From Bacteroidota bacterium (GTDB taxonomy: Bacteria > Bacteroidota > Bacteroidia > AKYH767-A > 2013-40CM-41-45), in assembly GCA_016711505.1 (NCBI GenBank), contig JADJSV010000011.1:14987-78986 (forward strand): 64,000 bases of DNA, in the 5' to 3' direction. The position numbers were made by a program, and so were the translations under genes. The notes beneath the pieces were generated by a model. That model did not search any database, was not told where the DNA came from, and saw only the letters and a list, made by a program, of their open reading frames with translations. The number at the start of each line of letters is the position of its first letter. Positions within the stretch are counted from its first letter, which is position 1. Of the stretch, positions 26,275-35,354 are shown piece by piece.

Positions 26275-27198
26275 ATGAAAAAATCAATACTATTCTTATT
26301 TCTAATGGCTTCAACATCTGTTTTGTTTGGCCAGGGAATCTTAAATCCAAGTTTTGAAACGTGGACATCGTTTACTGCTTCAGGCGGATCAGGTGAATAT
26401 CCAACCGGTTGGACAACAAGTGACAGTTTAACAAAAGCAAGCGGTGGAGTTCAGACCGCCTGGAGAGGTTTAGATCCGTATGAAGGAGCTAACTCATTAC
26501 ATTTAAAATCTGCGGTAATTCTGTTTCAAGGATTCAATGTAACCGGACCTGCAGTTGCAACAAATGGTATTGTTTCATTAAATGGATTTGCATTAGCATA
26601 CAGCGGAGGTCATGCAGATACAACAAGAGCAAGATACTATTCAGGTCAGTATAAATATATTCCCGTAGGTGGCGATTCAGGTATTGTGAAAGTTTTTCTT
26701 TTAAAAAGAAACGGTTCTGTAAGAGATACAATTGCAGCCGGAATAACTTCCCTTGAAGCATCTGCAACTTACCGCCAATTTATGGTTACAATGAATTTCC
26801 GTGATTTCACTGTGCAACCTGATACAGCTTTAATAATCATGCAGTCTGCAAATACTGCATTGGCGCTCGGTTCAACTGTAAATGAAAGTGAACTTGTAAT
26901 CGATTCATTGACTGCATTAGGATTCGTTGGAGTAGAAGAGCTTTCCGGCGATGTGAAAAGTTTTTCTGTTTATCCATCACCGGCTTCTTCATTCATCACC
27001 CTCGATGCTGAACTGAGAAACCCGGCAACACTTTCTTATGACCTGTTCGACAACAACGGTCGCTGGATTCGTTCCGATAAAATGAATTCTTCAAAAGAAA
27101 CAATTGAGATCTCGGATTTAGCGATTGGCAATTACATTGTAAAATTGAATGCTAATGGAAAGATAATTATTGCAAAGCAATTTGCAGTTACACGATAA
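26275..27198 (+). CDS. T9SS type A sorting domain protein
   Basis: Secreted protein of 307 residues. The signal peptide MKKSILFLFLMASTSVLFG precedes NPSFETWTS, a common start of jelly-roll (PCMD or carbohydrate-binding-like) modules in Bacteroidota. The region to about 225 is beta-rich with no catalytic residues apparent. The last about 75 residues form the sorting domain: FSVYPSPASSFITLD, LSYDLFDNNGRWIRSDKM, IGNYIVKLNANGK. The start is set by the signal peptide and promoter box. Function unknown beyond secretion. Confidence 0.85.
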   Translation: MKKSILFLFLMASTSVLFGQGILNPSFETWTSFTASGGSGEYPTGWTTSDSLTKASGGVQTAWRGLDPYEGANSLHLKSAVILFQGFNVTGPAVATNGIVSLNGFALAYSGGHADTTRARYYSGQYKYIPVGGDSGIVKVFLLKRNGSVRDTIAAGITSLEASATYRQFMVTMNFRDFTVQPDTALIIMQSANTALALGSTVNESELVIDSLTALGFVGVEELSGDVKSFSVYPSPASSFITLDAELRNPATLSYDLFDNNGRWIRSDKMNSSKETIEISDLAIGNYIVKLNANGKIIIAKQFAVTR

Positions 27199-27219
27199 GT
27201 TTATAAAATAGTTCAAATG

Positions 27220-27263
27220 AAAGGGTCAAAGGTCAACTGAGGTTGGGTTTTGACCCTTTTTTT
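27220..27263 (+). terminator. Intrinsic terminator
   Basis: AAAGGGTCAAA (27220-27230) pairs with TTTGACCCTTT (27249-27259), followed by more T. It lies 21 bp after the T9SS gene. Confidence 0.85.
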
Positions 27264-27310
27264 GTGATTTGTTATTTGTAACTGATGAAGCAATTTTTTA
27301 TTTTTCATTC

Positions 27311-27440
27311 CACTTCATTCCACTTCATTCCACTTCATTTCACTTCATTTCACTTCATTCCACTTCATTTCACTTCATTCCACTTCATTTCACTTAATTC
27401 CACTTCATTCCACTTCATTCCACTTCATTCCACTTCATTG
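27311..27440. repeat. 10-bp microsatellite CACTTCATTC, about 13 copies
   Basis: Tandem CACTTCATT(C/T) units run for about 130 bp with few changes. The right end overlaps the last codon and stop of hflX: its TGA stop (27437-27435) is part of the last repeat unit. The unit length is not a multiple of three. Confidence 0.9.
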
Positions 27441-28595
27441 TATTGCATTCGGATACCTCTTGTAATGTACAGCCTTAACTTCTTTTAGTATCTTTTCTCT
27501 CAATTCTTCAATGTTAGTTTTTTTAGCTGCAGAAATAAAAATACAATTCAAATCAATCCGGCTCATCCAGCTGCGTTTCAGTTCTTCTAAAGAAATATTT
27601 TCTCTCGTACTCGGAGTAAGATCATCTTCTTCTTTTTCAACCCATTTGTATGCATCGATCTTGTTTAAAACCAGAATAACTTTTTTATCACTTGCTTTAA
27701 TGTCTACTAAAGTTTGATTCACAACATTGATCTGATCTTCGAATTGTGGATGTGAAATATCGACAACATGTAAAAGTATATCAGCTTCGCGAACTTCATC
27801 GAGCGTCGACTTAAATGATTCGATCAGATCATGCGGAAGTTTACGGATGAAACCAACAGTGTCTGAAAGTAAAAATGGAATTCTGTCGTAAACGATCTTG
27901 CGTACCGTAGTATCAAGAGTTGCAAATAATTTATCTTCTGCAAAGACTTCGCTTTTGCTTAACAAAGTCATCAACGTTGACTTACCGACGTTGGTATATC
28001 CAACAAGCGCAACGCGTACCATTTCGCCACGCTGCTTTCTTTGCGTCTGACTTTGCTTTTCAAATTCTTTCAGTTTGAGTTTTAATTTTGATAGCTTGTC
28101 TTTAATTACACGGCGATCGGTTTCAATCTCCGATTCACCCGGACCACGCATACCAATACCACCACGTTGTTTCTCTAAGTGAGTCCACATACGTGTAAGT
28201 CGTGGTAGTAAATACTGATATTGTGCTAATTCTACTTGCGCTTTTGCCTGTGCTGTTCGTGCACGATTTGCAAAAATATCAAGGATCAGATTGTTTCTGT
28301 CCAGAACTCTGCAGTCAAGTACCTTTTCAATATTCCTGATCTGTGAACCACTTAACTCATCATCAAAGATTGCAAGTTTAACATCATTCTCTACCATGAA
28401 AACACGGATCTGCTCAAGTTTACCGCTACCGATAAATGTTCTTGAATCCGGATGCTCAAGTTTCTGAGTAAAACGTTTTAATGTTTCAGCTCCTGCCGTC
28501 TCTGCAAGAAATGCCAGTTCATCCAAATATTCATTTACTTGTTCTTCATTCTGATTTTTATTGATCAACCCTACAAGTACCGCTGTTTCTTTCAT
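27435..28595 (-). CDS. hflX: Ribosome-associated GTPase HflX
   Basis: Cytoplasmic GTPase of 386 residues that splits or rescues stalled ribosomes. The N-terminal HflX domain (about 1-190) includes the conserved SRTFIGSGKLEQI and GPGESEIETDRR glycine-rich linker. The G domain has the P-loop GYTNVGKST, switch DTVGFIRKLP, and NKID as the G4 motif. The length matches the family. The C-terminus is set by a stop inside a 10-bp microsatellite, so its last residues may differ from relatives. The cytochrome gene upstream ends 2 bp before the start, indicating one operon. Confidence 0.95.
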   Translation of the reverse strand: MKETAVLVGLINKNQNEEQVNEYLDELAFLAETAGAETLKRFTQKLEHPDSRTFIGSGKLEQIRVFMVENDVKLAIFDDELSGSQIRNIEKVLDCRVLDRNNLILDIFANRARTAQAKAQVELAQYQYLLPRLTRMWTHLEKQRGGIGMRGPGESEIETDRRVIKDKLSKLKLKLKEFEKQSQTQRKQRGEMVRVALVGYTNVGKSTLMTLLSKSEVFAEDKLFATLDTTVRKIVYDRIPFLLSDTVGFIRKLPHDLIESFKSTLDEVREADILLHVVDISHPQFEDQINVVNQTLVDIKASDKKVILVLNKIDAYKWVEKEEDDLTPSTRENISLEELKRSWMSRIDLNCIFISAAKKTNIEELREKILKEVKAVHYKRYPNAIQ

Positions 28596-28597
28596 AA

Positions 28598-29245
28598 TTA
28601 TTCTTGTGGACCCATCGGTGTTTTTAAGTTTTGTACAAATTTCGATACAGCAGCAATTTCATCATCACTGAGAGTTACAGTATATCCGGGCATCTTTCCT
28701 TTGCTTCCTTCACGGACCATTTGTACAATGTCATCGTAACCGAAGGGAGAGATCGTAAGATCTTTAGCTCCACGGTATAATTTTTTTCCATCAGCACCAT
28801 GGCAAAAGGCGCAATTTTCAAAATACAATTTTGCACCTGTACTATTCTCTGCTGTCGCATTTCCGGACAGTGCAACTTTTGCCGGGATAAACGGTTTATT
28901 CTTTCCTGCTTCTGCCATTCCATAAGCTCCTACGATCAATACTAGTGAAAGTAAAGCCAGGCCTTTGTTTTGTTTCTTGAATGCAACAATTGCAATCGGA
29001 ATACTCAGAAATACAAAAACAAGTTTAATGATATACAGCGTCTTTATTCCACCTACAATTACGAACAGCCAGATTCCTGTCACAAGAAAAAGTGTGCTGA
29101 TGATCATTTCTGGAACCTTCGTTTTTTTACTGTAGTTTGCCAGCATATCTTTACTCGTAAAAAGTAAAATAGTCTTGATCACATACGTCAGTAAAAAAAG
29201 CATCACAGAAATTCCGTGAATCCGGGCAAGTAAATTTGAGTCCAT
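28598..29245 (-). CDS. Membrane-anchored c-type cytochrome with SirB-like domain
   Basis: Protein of 215 residues. The first about 120 residues hold four hydrophobic helices in a SirB-like arrangement (MLFLLTYVIKTILLF, MIISTLFLVTGIWLFVIV, LYIIKLVFVFLSIPIAIVAF, LALLSLVLIVGAYGM). The C-terminal 85 residues are a class I cytochrome c domain with the haem site CAFCH and a distal Met in KGKMPGYT. It should sit in the inner membrane with haem in the periplasm and carry electrons, partner unknown. It lies directly upstream of hflX in an operon. Confidence 0.85.
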   Translation of the reverse strand: MDSNLLARIHGISVMLFLLTYVIKTILLFTSKDMLANYSKKTKVPEMIISTLFLVTGIWLFVIVGGIKTLYIIKLVFVFLSIPIAIVAFKKQNKGLALLSLVLIVGAYGMAEAGKNKPFIPAKVALSGNATAENSTGAKLYFENCAFCHGADGKKLYRGAKDLTISPFGYDDIVQMVREGSKGKMPGYTVTLSDDEIAAVSKFVQNLKTPMGPQE

Positions 29246-29402
29246 TAGGTGTAGTTTGTGGTAAAAATAGGAAAACTAATCCAATCTGGAATCTATTAAT
29301 GAATTGCAGTTTCATTCCTCAAAAATGCTTGTATTTGCGGAATATTGGCTACAATTGTCACGCCGGGAAAACTTTCACAAACCCGGATTGTTACATAATC
29401 AT

Positions 29403-30611
29403 ATGAAAAAATTAATTACGCTTTTGATAATAATAATTCTGGCTAGTAATGTTCACGGTCAATATACTTCAATCGGCCATCGGGCAGAAACGTTTTTTGA
29501 CAGTTCAAGAACCAGATCGATCACTTGTGATATCTATTATCCTGCCGATGTTTCCGGAACAAATGTTTCAGTTGTTTCGGATACGTTTCATTTTCCTGTT
29601 CTTGTGTTCGGACATGGTTTTGTAATGTCTACAAGTTCTTATTCTTCATTACGGGATTCATTGGTCTTACAAGGATATATCATGGCACTTCCAACAACGG
29701 AATCAGGTTTTGCTCCCTCACACCTGGATTTCGGAAAGGACATTGCGTTTATCTCCGAACAAATTCAACTTAGTAACTTAAATGGTGCAGATCTGTTTTT
29801 CAATCGTGTTGCTGATGCTACTTGCGTCATGGGACATTCCATGGGAGGTGGTGCAAGTTTTTTATCGACTCAATTTTATTCAGGTATTACAGCAATTGCA
29901 AATCTTGCAGCTGCTGAAACAAATCCTTCTGCTGTAACTGCAGCTTCTTTACTAACTATTCCTGCATTATTGATAGCAGGTGAAAATGATTGCATCACTC
30001 CGGTTGCAACAAATCAATTGTTGATGTATAATGCAATTCAATCTCCCTGCAAAAATCTGATTTCAATAAATGGTGCCAGTCATTGTCAGATGGGTGATTC
30101 AAATTTTAATTGCAGTTTAGGTGAAGCAACATGTTCACCGGCACCTTCAATTTCCCGGGAAGTTCAACAGCAAAAAGTTCTTTCATATCTTTCTCTCTGG
30201 CTCGATGCGGTTCTTAAGCAAAACTGTCAGTCAGGAATTGATTTTGAAACAACAAGAAATTCCGATACGACAATATCTTATTTTCAGTCGTGCAATTTGT
30301 GCTCATCTGTTTCTGACAATGAAATGGATAATGACATTGTAGCTATTTACCCAAATCCTTTTGATGACTTAGTAAATATTTCTTTCAAAAATGAAAATGC
30401 TACTATTGAAATTGCAGTTCACGATATTTCAGGCAGACTACTTTTCAGTCAGGTGAAATCAACACAGGAGACTTATGAATTGCGCTTGTCGGGATTAACT
30501 TCCGGAGTTTACTTTGTTCGAATAAGGATCAATGATATATTTCAGAAAAGAATTCTGATAAAAATAAAAAAGGCGCTCATTGCTATGGCGCCTTTTTTAT
30601 TTTTTAAGTAA
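29403..30611 (+). CDS. Secreted alpha/beta hydrolase with T9SS sorting domain
   Basis: Exported hydrolase of 402 residues. Signal peptide MKKLITLLIIIILASNVHG. The nucleophile elbow is GHSMGGG, the oxyanion region FPVLVFGHGFVMS, and an acid and His follow (GENDCITP, NGASHCQMG), as in dienelactone hydrolase/platelet-activating-factor acetylhydrolase-like enzymes. The sorting domain covers the last about 80 residues (IAIYPNPFDDLVNIS, LTSGVYFVRIRIND). The last 16 residues are translated from a terminator hairpin, beyond the normal KIKK end, so the stop may have been lost. ATG 29403 is chosen for the signal peptide. Confidence 0.85.
   Translation: MKKLITLLIIIILASNVHGQYTSIGHRAETFFDSSRTRSITCDIYYPADVSGTNVSVVSDTFHFPVLVFGHGFVMSTSSYSSLRDSLVLQGYIMALPTTESGFAPSHLDFGKDIAFISEQIQLSNLNGADLFFNRVADATCVMGHSMGGGASFLSTQFYSGITAIANLAAAETNPSAVTAASLLTIPALLIAGENDCITPVATNQLLMYNAIQSPCKNLISINGASHCQMGDSNFNCSLGEATCSPAPSISREVQQQKVLSYLSLWLDAVLKQNCQSGIDFETTRNSDTTISYFQSCNLCSSVSDNEMDNDIVAIYPNPFDDLVNISFKNENATIEIAVHDISGRLLFSQVKSTQETYELRLSGLTSGVYFVRIRINDIFQKRILIKIKKALIAMAPFLFFK
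30567..30598. terminator. Terminator hairpin overlapping the 3' end of the hydrolase gene
   Basis: AAAAAGGCGC (30567-30576) pairs with GCGCCTTTTT (30588-30597). A-tract before and T-tract after make it bidirectional, serving the hydrolase and the convergent unknown gene. It lies inside the coding frame of the hydrolase. Confidence 0.85.
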
Positions 30612-30621
30612 GAAAGATTGA

Positions 30622-32061
30622 TCAATCTTTTAAAACCATTCGTCCTAATTTATCTTTTTTCATTTTTGACGAATACACAATTAATTCGTTACTCGCTTTT
30701 CTGCTATAGACACCAGGTTTCAAAACCAATTCACTTTTAACAGCATCTTCAGGATCTTTTCTGGAAAGCTTTCCGTTTTCTTCAAAAATAAATAATGCCG
30801 GAACTGAGCTCTTGTAATTTCCCATTGTTCTGACTTCTTCAATATCTGTGATGCCTTTGTTCTTGATATTATCATTAAACACAACGTTTAATTTACCATT
30901 GCTATAGATCGGAATTGAACCAAGATATTCCGGACCTTTACCAAGAGTTCCCAGTGGAATTCCTTTATATACACCAACACCAAAACTACCGGCGCCATAA
31001 CTGTAAGTACCGGTCGACCATCCGATTTCTGAAACAGTGGCAGATTGCTCTTTAGGCAAAACATTGCTCCAAGCAACTTTACCATCAGGATTCAAACTTG
31101 TAATTATTATTTCATTTCTTGTATAAGTGATCGGAGTAACAGAAAATGGACCTAGCCCCTGTGTTTTTCCGACAATGATAGTTTGATATTCAGACATGAT
31201 GATCATTCCGCCATCTTCTTTTTCAATAATGTTTGTAATCGCATAGAGTGGCTTTACATCTTTTCCTTTGTTAGCTCTTCTTTCTCCCATCAATTTTACT
31301 TTAGTAGCAAGATCGAATTCGTTGAATTTTACTACAGGTGATGCTTTTGAACTTAAGTCCATTGTTGCATTATAAACACCTTTTAATTCTTTATTTGCTC
31401 TTCCGCTTTCTCGGACGCTTGAATAAAATCCTACAAGTTTCAATGTGTTCTGTGCAGTCGACATCATTTTGCAATTAATGATCTCCACATCTTTTAAATT
31501 GATATTTACGACTTCTTTCTTGTAGCTGTTAGCTTTCATAAATTCGTGAATTTCAAATTTCTCTACTTGCTCTTTCTTTTTGTTATCTCTATAGCTTTCA
31601 TTGATTACCAGTAAAACATCATCATCATAACTGATTTCAAAGTCAGAGATCATGAATTCGTAATCTTTTTTACTATCATTAAAAAATACATCTTCTTTAT
31701 GGTCAAACATTACATCAAGCTTGTTATCAAATAATTTTACCTGATATTTCACAGCATCTTCTTTGCTGAATTCACATGTATGCATTGCAAGTAAAGCGCC
31801 ACCATCAGGTGAAATTTTAAAGTAAAAAGCTCCACGTGCACTCTTCTTTGCAACTTCTGCTTCAAACATTTTAGTTGAAGTTGGACTCATGATACCATTT
31901 TCGCCAATTTGTGTTCCCATCAAATTGAAGATCTTTTCTTTTCTGTTGTAGACACTTCCTACAACATATAACTTGTCATTTAAAAGAAAAATATCTTCAA
32001 AATCGACATCTTTATCTTCTAATTCCGGTTGGATGATCTTATTCATAGAAAGTTGTTTCAT
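30622..32061 (-). CDS. Hypothetical beta-rich protein, possibly N-terminally truncated
   Basis: Uncharacterised protein of 479 residues with many alternating strands (DIFLLNDKLYVVGSVYNRKE, FYFKISPDGGALLAM, MIIMSEYQTIIVG), suggesting a beta-propeller. There is no signal peptide at the ATG used. The frame stays open 15 codons further upstream (to TGA at 32109-32107), reading VHYYIRIFDSKE just before the Met, which looks like real coding sequence. The true protein may have been longer with an export signal now lost. It is convergent with the hydrolase and shares its terminator. No family recognised. Confidence 0.75.
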   Translation of the reverse strand: MKQLSMNKIIQPELEDKDVDFEDIFLLNDKLYVVGSVYNRKEKIFNLMGTQIGENGIMSPTSTKMFEAEVAKKSARGAFYFKISPDGGALLAMHTCEFSKEDAVKYQVKLFDNKLDVMFDHKEDVFFNDSKKDYEFMISDFEISYDDDVLLVINESYRDNKKKEQVEKFEIHEFMKANSYKKEVVNINLKDVEIINCKMMSTAQNTLKLVGFYSSVRESGRANKELKGVYNATMDLSSKASPVVKFNEFDLATKVKLMGERRANKGKDVKPLYAITNIIEKEDGGMIIMSEYQTIIVGKTQGLGPFSVTPITYTRNEIIITSLNPDGKVAWSNVLPKEQSATVSEIGWSTGTYSYGAGSFGVGVYKGIPLGTLGKGPEYLGSIPIYSNGKLNVVFNDNIKNKGITDIEEVRTMGNYKSSVPALFIFEENGKLSRKDPEDAVKSELVLKPGVYSRKASNELIVYSSKMKKDKLGRMVLKD

Positions 32062-32311
32062 TTCTTTTGAATCGAAGATCCTGATGTAATAGTGTACAAA
32101 AAATAGTCAATTCAACCGAAAAATTTATCGACTAAAAACAGGTTTTACCGGAATCTGTTTTGCCTTTGAATTTTTTCAAGGAAGAGAATTGATGTAATTA
32201 GGAATCAAATAGTTAATTGTAGTTAAAATGATATAAATCGTCACTTTTTGACCTCTGGTGGTTATTTCCCATTACCTAAATATCTTATCTTTCACACCTT
32301 AATCCGGTTTT

Positions 32312-35300
32312 ATGAGAAGATTATTTACGTTTATATTTCTGGTATTATCGATGATGGAATCCTATTCACAGGAAACATTTCCGGTGAATGGCACCGACGA
32401 CCCGCGACATACTATTTATGCATTTAAAAATGCAGTACTGCATGTTGACTATAAGACTTCTGTTTCTGGTGCAACAATGCTGATTCAGGATGGAAAGATC
32501 TTAAACTCAGGAGCAGGAATTTCTATTCCTTCGAATGCTGTTGTCTTCGACCTGAATGGAAAACATATCTATCCCGGACTGATCGATATCTTCAGCGATT
32601 ATGGAATGACGGAAGTAAAACGTACTCCTGACTTTGACCGTTCACCACAATTTATTTCAAATACGAAAGGCGCATATAACTGGAATCAGGCAGTACGTGC
32701 AGAGTATGATGCTTTCCGTACATTTAATGCAGATTCAAAAAAGGCCGAGGAGTTACGCAAACTTGGTTTTGGTTCTGTGATGAGTGTACTTCGTGATGGA
32801 GTAGTCAGAGGAACATCAACATTTGTTCTCTTAGGAGATGAACGCGAAAACGAAATGATTCTTCGGGATCGTGCTGCTTCAAATTTCTCATTTAACAAAG
32901 GAAGTTCGACTCAGGATTATCCATCATCACTGATGGGCTCCATAGCTCTCATTCGTCAGACTTATCTTGATGCTGAATGGTATAGTTCAGGTGGCTACAA
33001 GGAAGAATTCAATATTTCTCTTGATGCTTTTAACAAGAACAAAAACTTACCTCAGATCTTTGAAGTCAGTGATAAGCAAAATGCATTGCGGGCAGACAGG
33101 ATCGGAACTGAGTTTGGAGTTGATTATATAATCAAAGGAAGTGGTGATGAATACGAACGAATCGAAGAGATCAAGAATACCGGAAGTGCTCTTATCATTC
33201 CATTAAATTTTCCTGAAGGTTATGATTTCTCTGATCCATATGAAGCTGTCAATGTTTCATTGCGTCAGATGAAAGCCTGGGAACTTGCTCCTGCAAATGC
33301 TGGTGTTGTTGCCGGTAAAAAAATTCCTTTTGCAATTACTCTTTCTGATCTGAAAAATAAATCAGACTTCTGGAAAAATCTGCGTAAGGCTATTGAAAAC
33401 GGATTGACGGAAGAAGATGCGATAAAAGCATTAACTTATTCACCAGCACAATTCTTAAAACTTGATGATCAGATCGGAAGTTTGAAGAATTCTATGCTTG
33501 CAAATTTTATTATTACTTCTACGAATCTTACAAATAAAGACAATCAGATCTTTGAGAACTGGATCAATGGAAAAAGATATCAGATCGTTGATCCTTCTTT
33601 CAAAGATGTCCGTGGAAATTATTCTTTGTCGATTGATAACATCAAACCTTTACGGATTAAAATTGGTGGCGAAGTAAATACTCCGGAAGCATTTGTCTAT
33701 GAAGACACGACTTCCACGAAAATATCTTTTTCCAGACAAGGCCAGACAGTAACAATGCAGGTTGAATTGAAAAAAACAGAGCCTAAGGGCATTTACCGGC
33801 TGACCGGTGAAACAATAGGATCTGTGTGGACGGGAAATGTATTATTGCCTTCTGCCGATTGGGGCAAATGGACAATGAAATTTGATTCGGCTTTTATTGC
33901 TCCGGTATCAAAAAACGATACAGCGAAAAAAGATACTGTTAGAGCTCCGGTTTACTTTCCGAATATGGCCTATGGCTGGAAACAATTACCACAGGCAAAA
34001 ACATATTTGATAAAGAATGCAACTGTCTGGACAAATGAACAAGATGGGATATTAAAAAATACTGATGTTCTTATTGAAAATGGAAAGATCAAGCAGGTTG
34101 GAAAAAATATTGCAGCACCTGCGGGATGCGAAGTTACTGATGGTACAAATATGCACGTAACTCCCGGCATCATTGATGAACATTCACATATTGCAGTTTC
34201 TGATGCAGTAAATGAAGGAACACAATCTTCTACTGCTGAAGTTCGAATTGGTGATGTTGTTGATGCAGATGATATTCAGATCTACAGACAACTGGCCGGC
34301 GGGGTTACTACATCGCATTTATTACATGGAAGTGCAAATGCAATAGGGGGACAAACTCAACTGATAAAATTGCGTTGGGGGCAAAGTCCGGAGAAAATGA
34401 AATTCGAAGGCGCACCGGGATTTATCAAATTTGCTTTAGGTGAAAACGTAAAGCAAAGTAATTGGGGCGAGAAACAAGTCGTACGTTTTCCACAGACAAG
34501 AATGGGTGTTGAGCAGGTTTATCTTGACTTTTTTACTAAAGCAAGTATTTACAATGCAAAAATGAATTTGAATTCTGCGTCGAATAAAAAACCTGCGGGA
34601 ACAAATTCAATTCCTGTTCGCCGTGATCTTGAATTGGATGCATTAGTTGAAATAATGAAAGGCAAACGATTTATTACCTGTCATAGTTATGTTCAGAGCG
34701 AGATCAATATGCTTATACATGTTGCTGATTCATTCGGATTTAAAGTAAATACATTCACTCATATTCTCGAAGGGTATAAAGTAGCAGACAAGATGAAAGC
34801 TCATGGAGTAAGTGGGGCTTCAACTTTCAGTGACTGGTGGGCTTATAAGTTTGAAGTGTATGAAGCAATACCATACAATGGTCCGATCATGCATAATGTT
34901 GGATTGAATGTATCCTACAATTCAGATGATGCAGAAATGGCTCGTCGATTGAATCAGGAAGCAGCGAAAGCAGTAATGTATGGTGGAGTAAGTGAAGAAG
35001 AAGCGTTTAAATTTGTTACACTCAATCCTGCGAAGATGTTGCACATCGATGACCGCACAGGAAGTTTGAAAGCCGGCAAAGATGGTGATGTTGTTGTGTG
35101 GAATGAGAATCCACTTTCGGTCTATGCAAAACCAATTCAGACTTACGTTGATGGAATTAAATATTTCGACATAAAGCAAGATGAGATCTTACGCAAAGAG
35201 ATCGTGTCGGAAAAAGCAAGATTAATGAAGAAGATGACAGATGCAAAGAACAAAGGCGAGTCGACTCAAAAACCCGCATTCAAAGCTCTGGAGTTAAAAC

Positions 35301-35335
35301 ATTGTAATGATCACGAAATATCAATGCCTCATTGA
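32312..35335 (+). CDS. Secreted amidohydrolase with two amidohydrolase-like domains
   Basis: Exported enzyme of 1007 residues. Signal peptide MRRLFTFIFLVLSMMESYSQ. Domain 1 (about 30-420) has the fold markers GKHIYPGLID and LTYSPAQFLKLDDQIGSL but lacks the HxH metal motif (IFSDYG instead). Domain 2 (about 565-975) is complete: TPGIIDEHSHIAVSD with HxH, CHSYVQSE, FTHILEGYK, VSYNSDDAEMARR, and LNPAKMLHIDDRTGSLKAGKDGDVVVWN. Such pairs hydrolyse amide bonds, often of peptides or cyclic compounds; the substrate is unknown. The next gene is a damaged paralogue starting 20 bp downstream, so the two formed an operon. Confidence 0.88.
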   Translation: MRRLFTFIFLVLSMMESYSQETFPVNGTDDPRHTIYAFKNAVLHVDYKTSVSGATMLIQDGKILNSGAGISIPSNAVVFDLNGKHIYPGLIDIFSDYGMTEVKRTPDFDRSPQFISNTKGAYNWNQAVRAEYDAFRTFNADSKKAEELRKLGFGSVMSVLRDGVVRGTSTFVLLGDERENEMILRDRAASNFSFNKGSSTQDYPSSLMGSIALIRQTYLDAEWYSSGGYKEEFNISLDAFNKNKNLPQIFEVSDKQNALRADRIGTEFGVDYIIKGSGDEYERIEEIKNTGSALIIPLNFPEGYDFSDPYEAVNVSLRQMKAWELAPANAGVVAGKKIPFAITLSDLKNKSDFWKNLRKAIENGLTEEDAIKALTYSPAQFLKLDDQIGSLKNSMLANFIITSTNLTNKDNQIFENWINGKRYQIVDPSFKDVRGNYSLSIDNIKPLRIKIGGEVNTPEAFVYEDTTSTKISFSRQGQTVTMQVELKKTEPKGIYRLTGETIGSVWTGNVLLPSADWGKWTMKFDSAFIAPVSKNDTAKKDTVRAPVYFPNMAYGWKQLPQAKTYLIKNATVWTNEQDGILKNTDVLIENGKIKQVGKNIAAPAGCEVTDGTNMHVTPGIIDEHSHIAVSDAVNEGTQSSTAEVRIGDVVDADDIQIYRQLAGGVTTSHLLHGSANAIGGQTQLIKLRWGQSPEKMKFEGAPGFIKFALGENVKQSNWGEKQVVRFPQTRMGVEQVYLDFFTKASIYNAKMNLNSASNKKPAGTNSIPVRRDLELDALVEIMKGKRFITCHSYVQSEINMLIHVADSFGFKVNTFTHILEGYKVADKMKAHGVSGASTFSDWWAYKFEVYEAIPYNGPIMHNVGLNVSYNSDDAEMARRLNQEAAKAVMYGGVSEEEAFKFVTLNPAKMLHIDDRTGSLKAGKDGDVVVWNENPLSVYAKPIQTYVDGIKYFDIKQDEILRKEIVSEKARLMKKMTDAKNKGESTQKPAFKALELKHCNDHEISMPH

Positions 35336-35354
35336 TCCTAAAGAACGCAACAAG

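Noticed and set aside
27285..27488. Open frame rich in SFHFIPLHFT
   Set aside because: It is only the translation of the 10-bp microsatellite.
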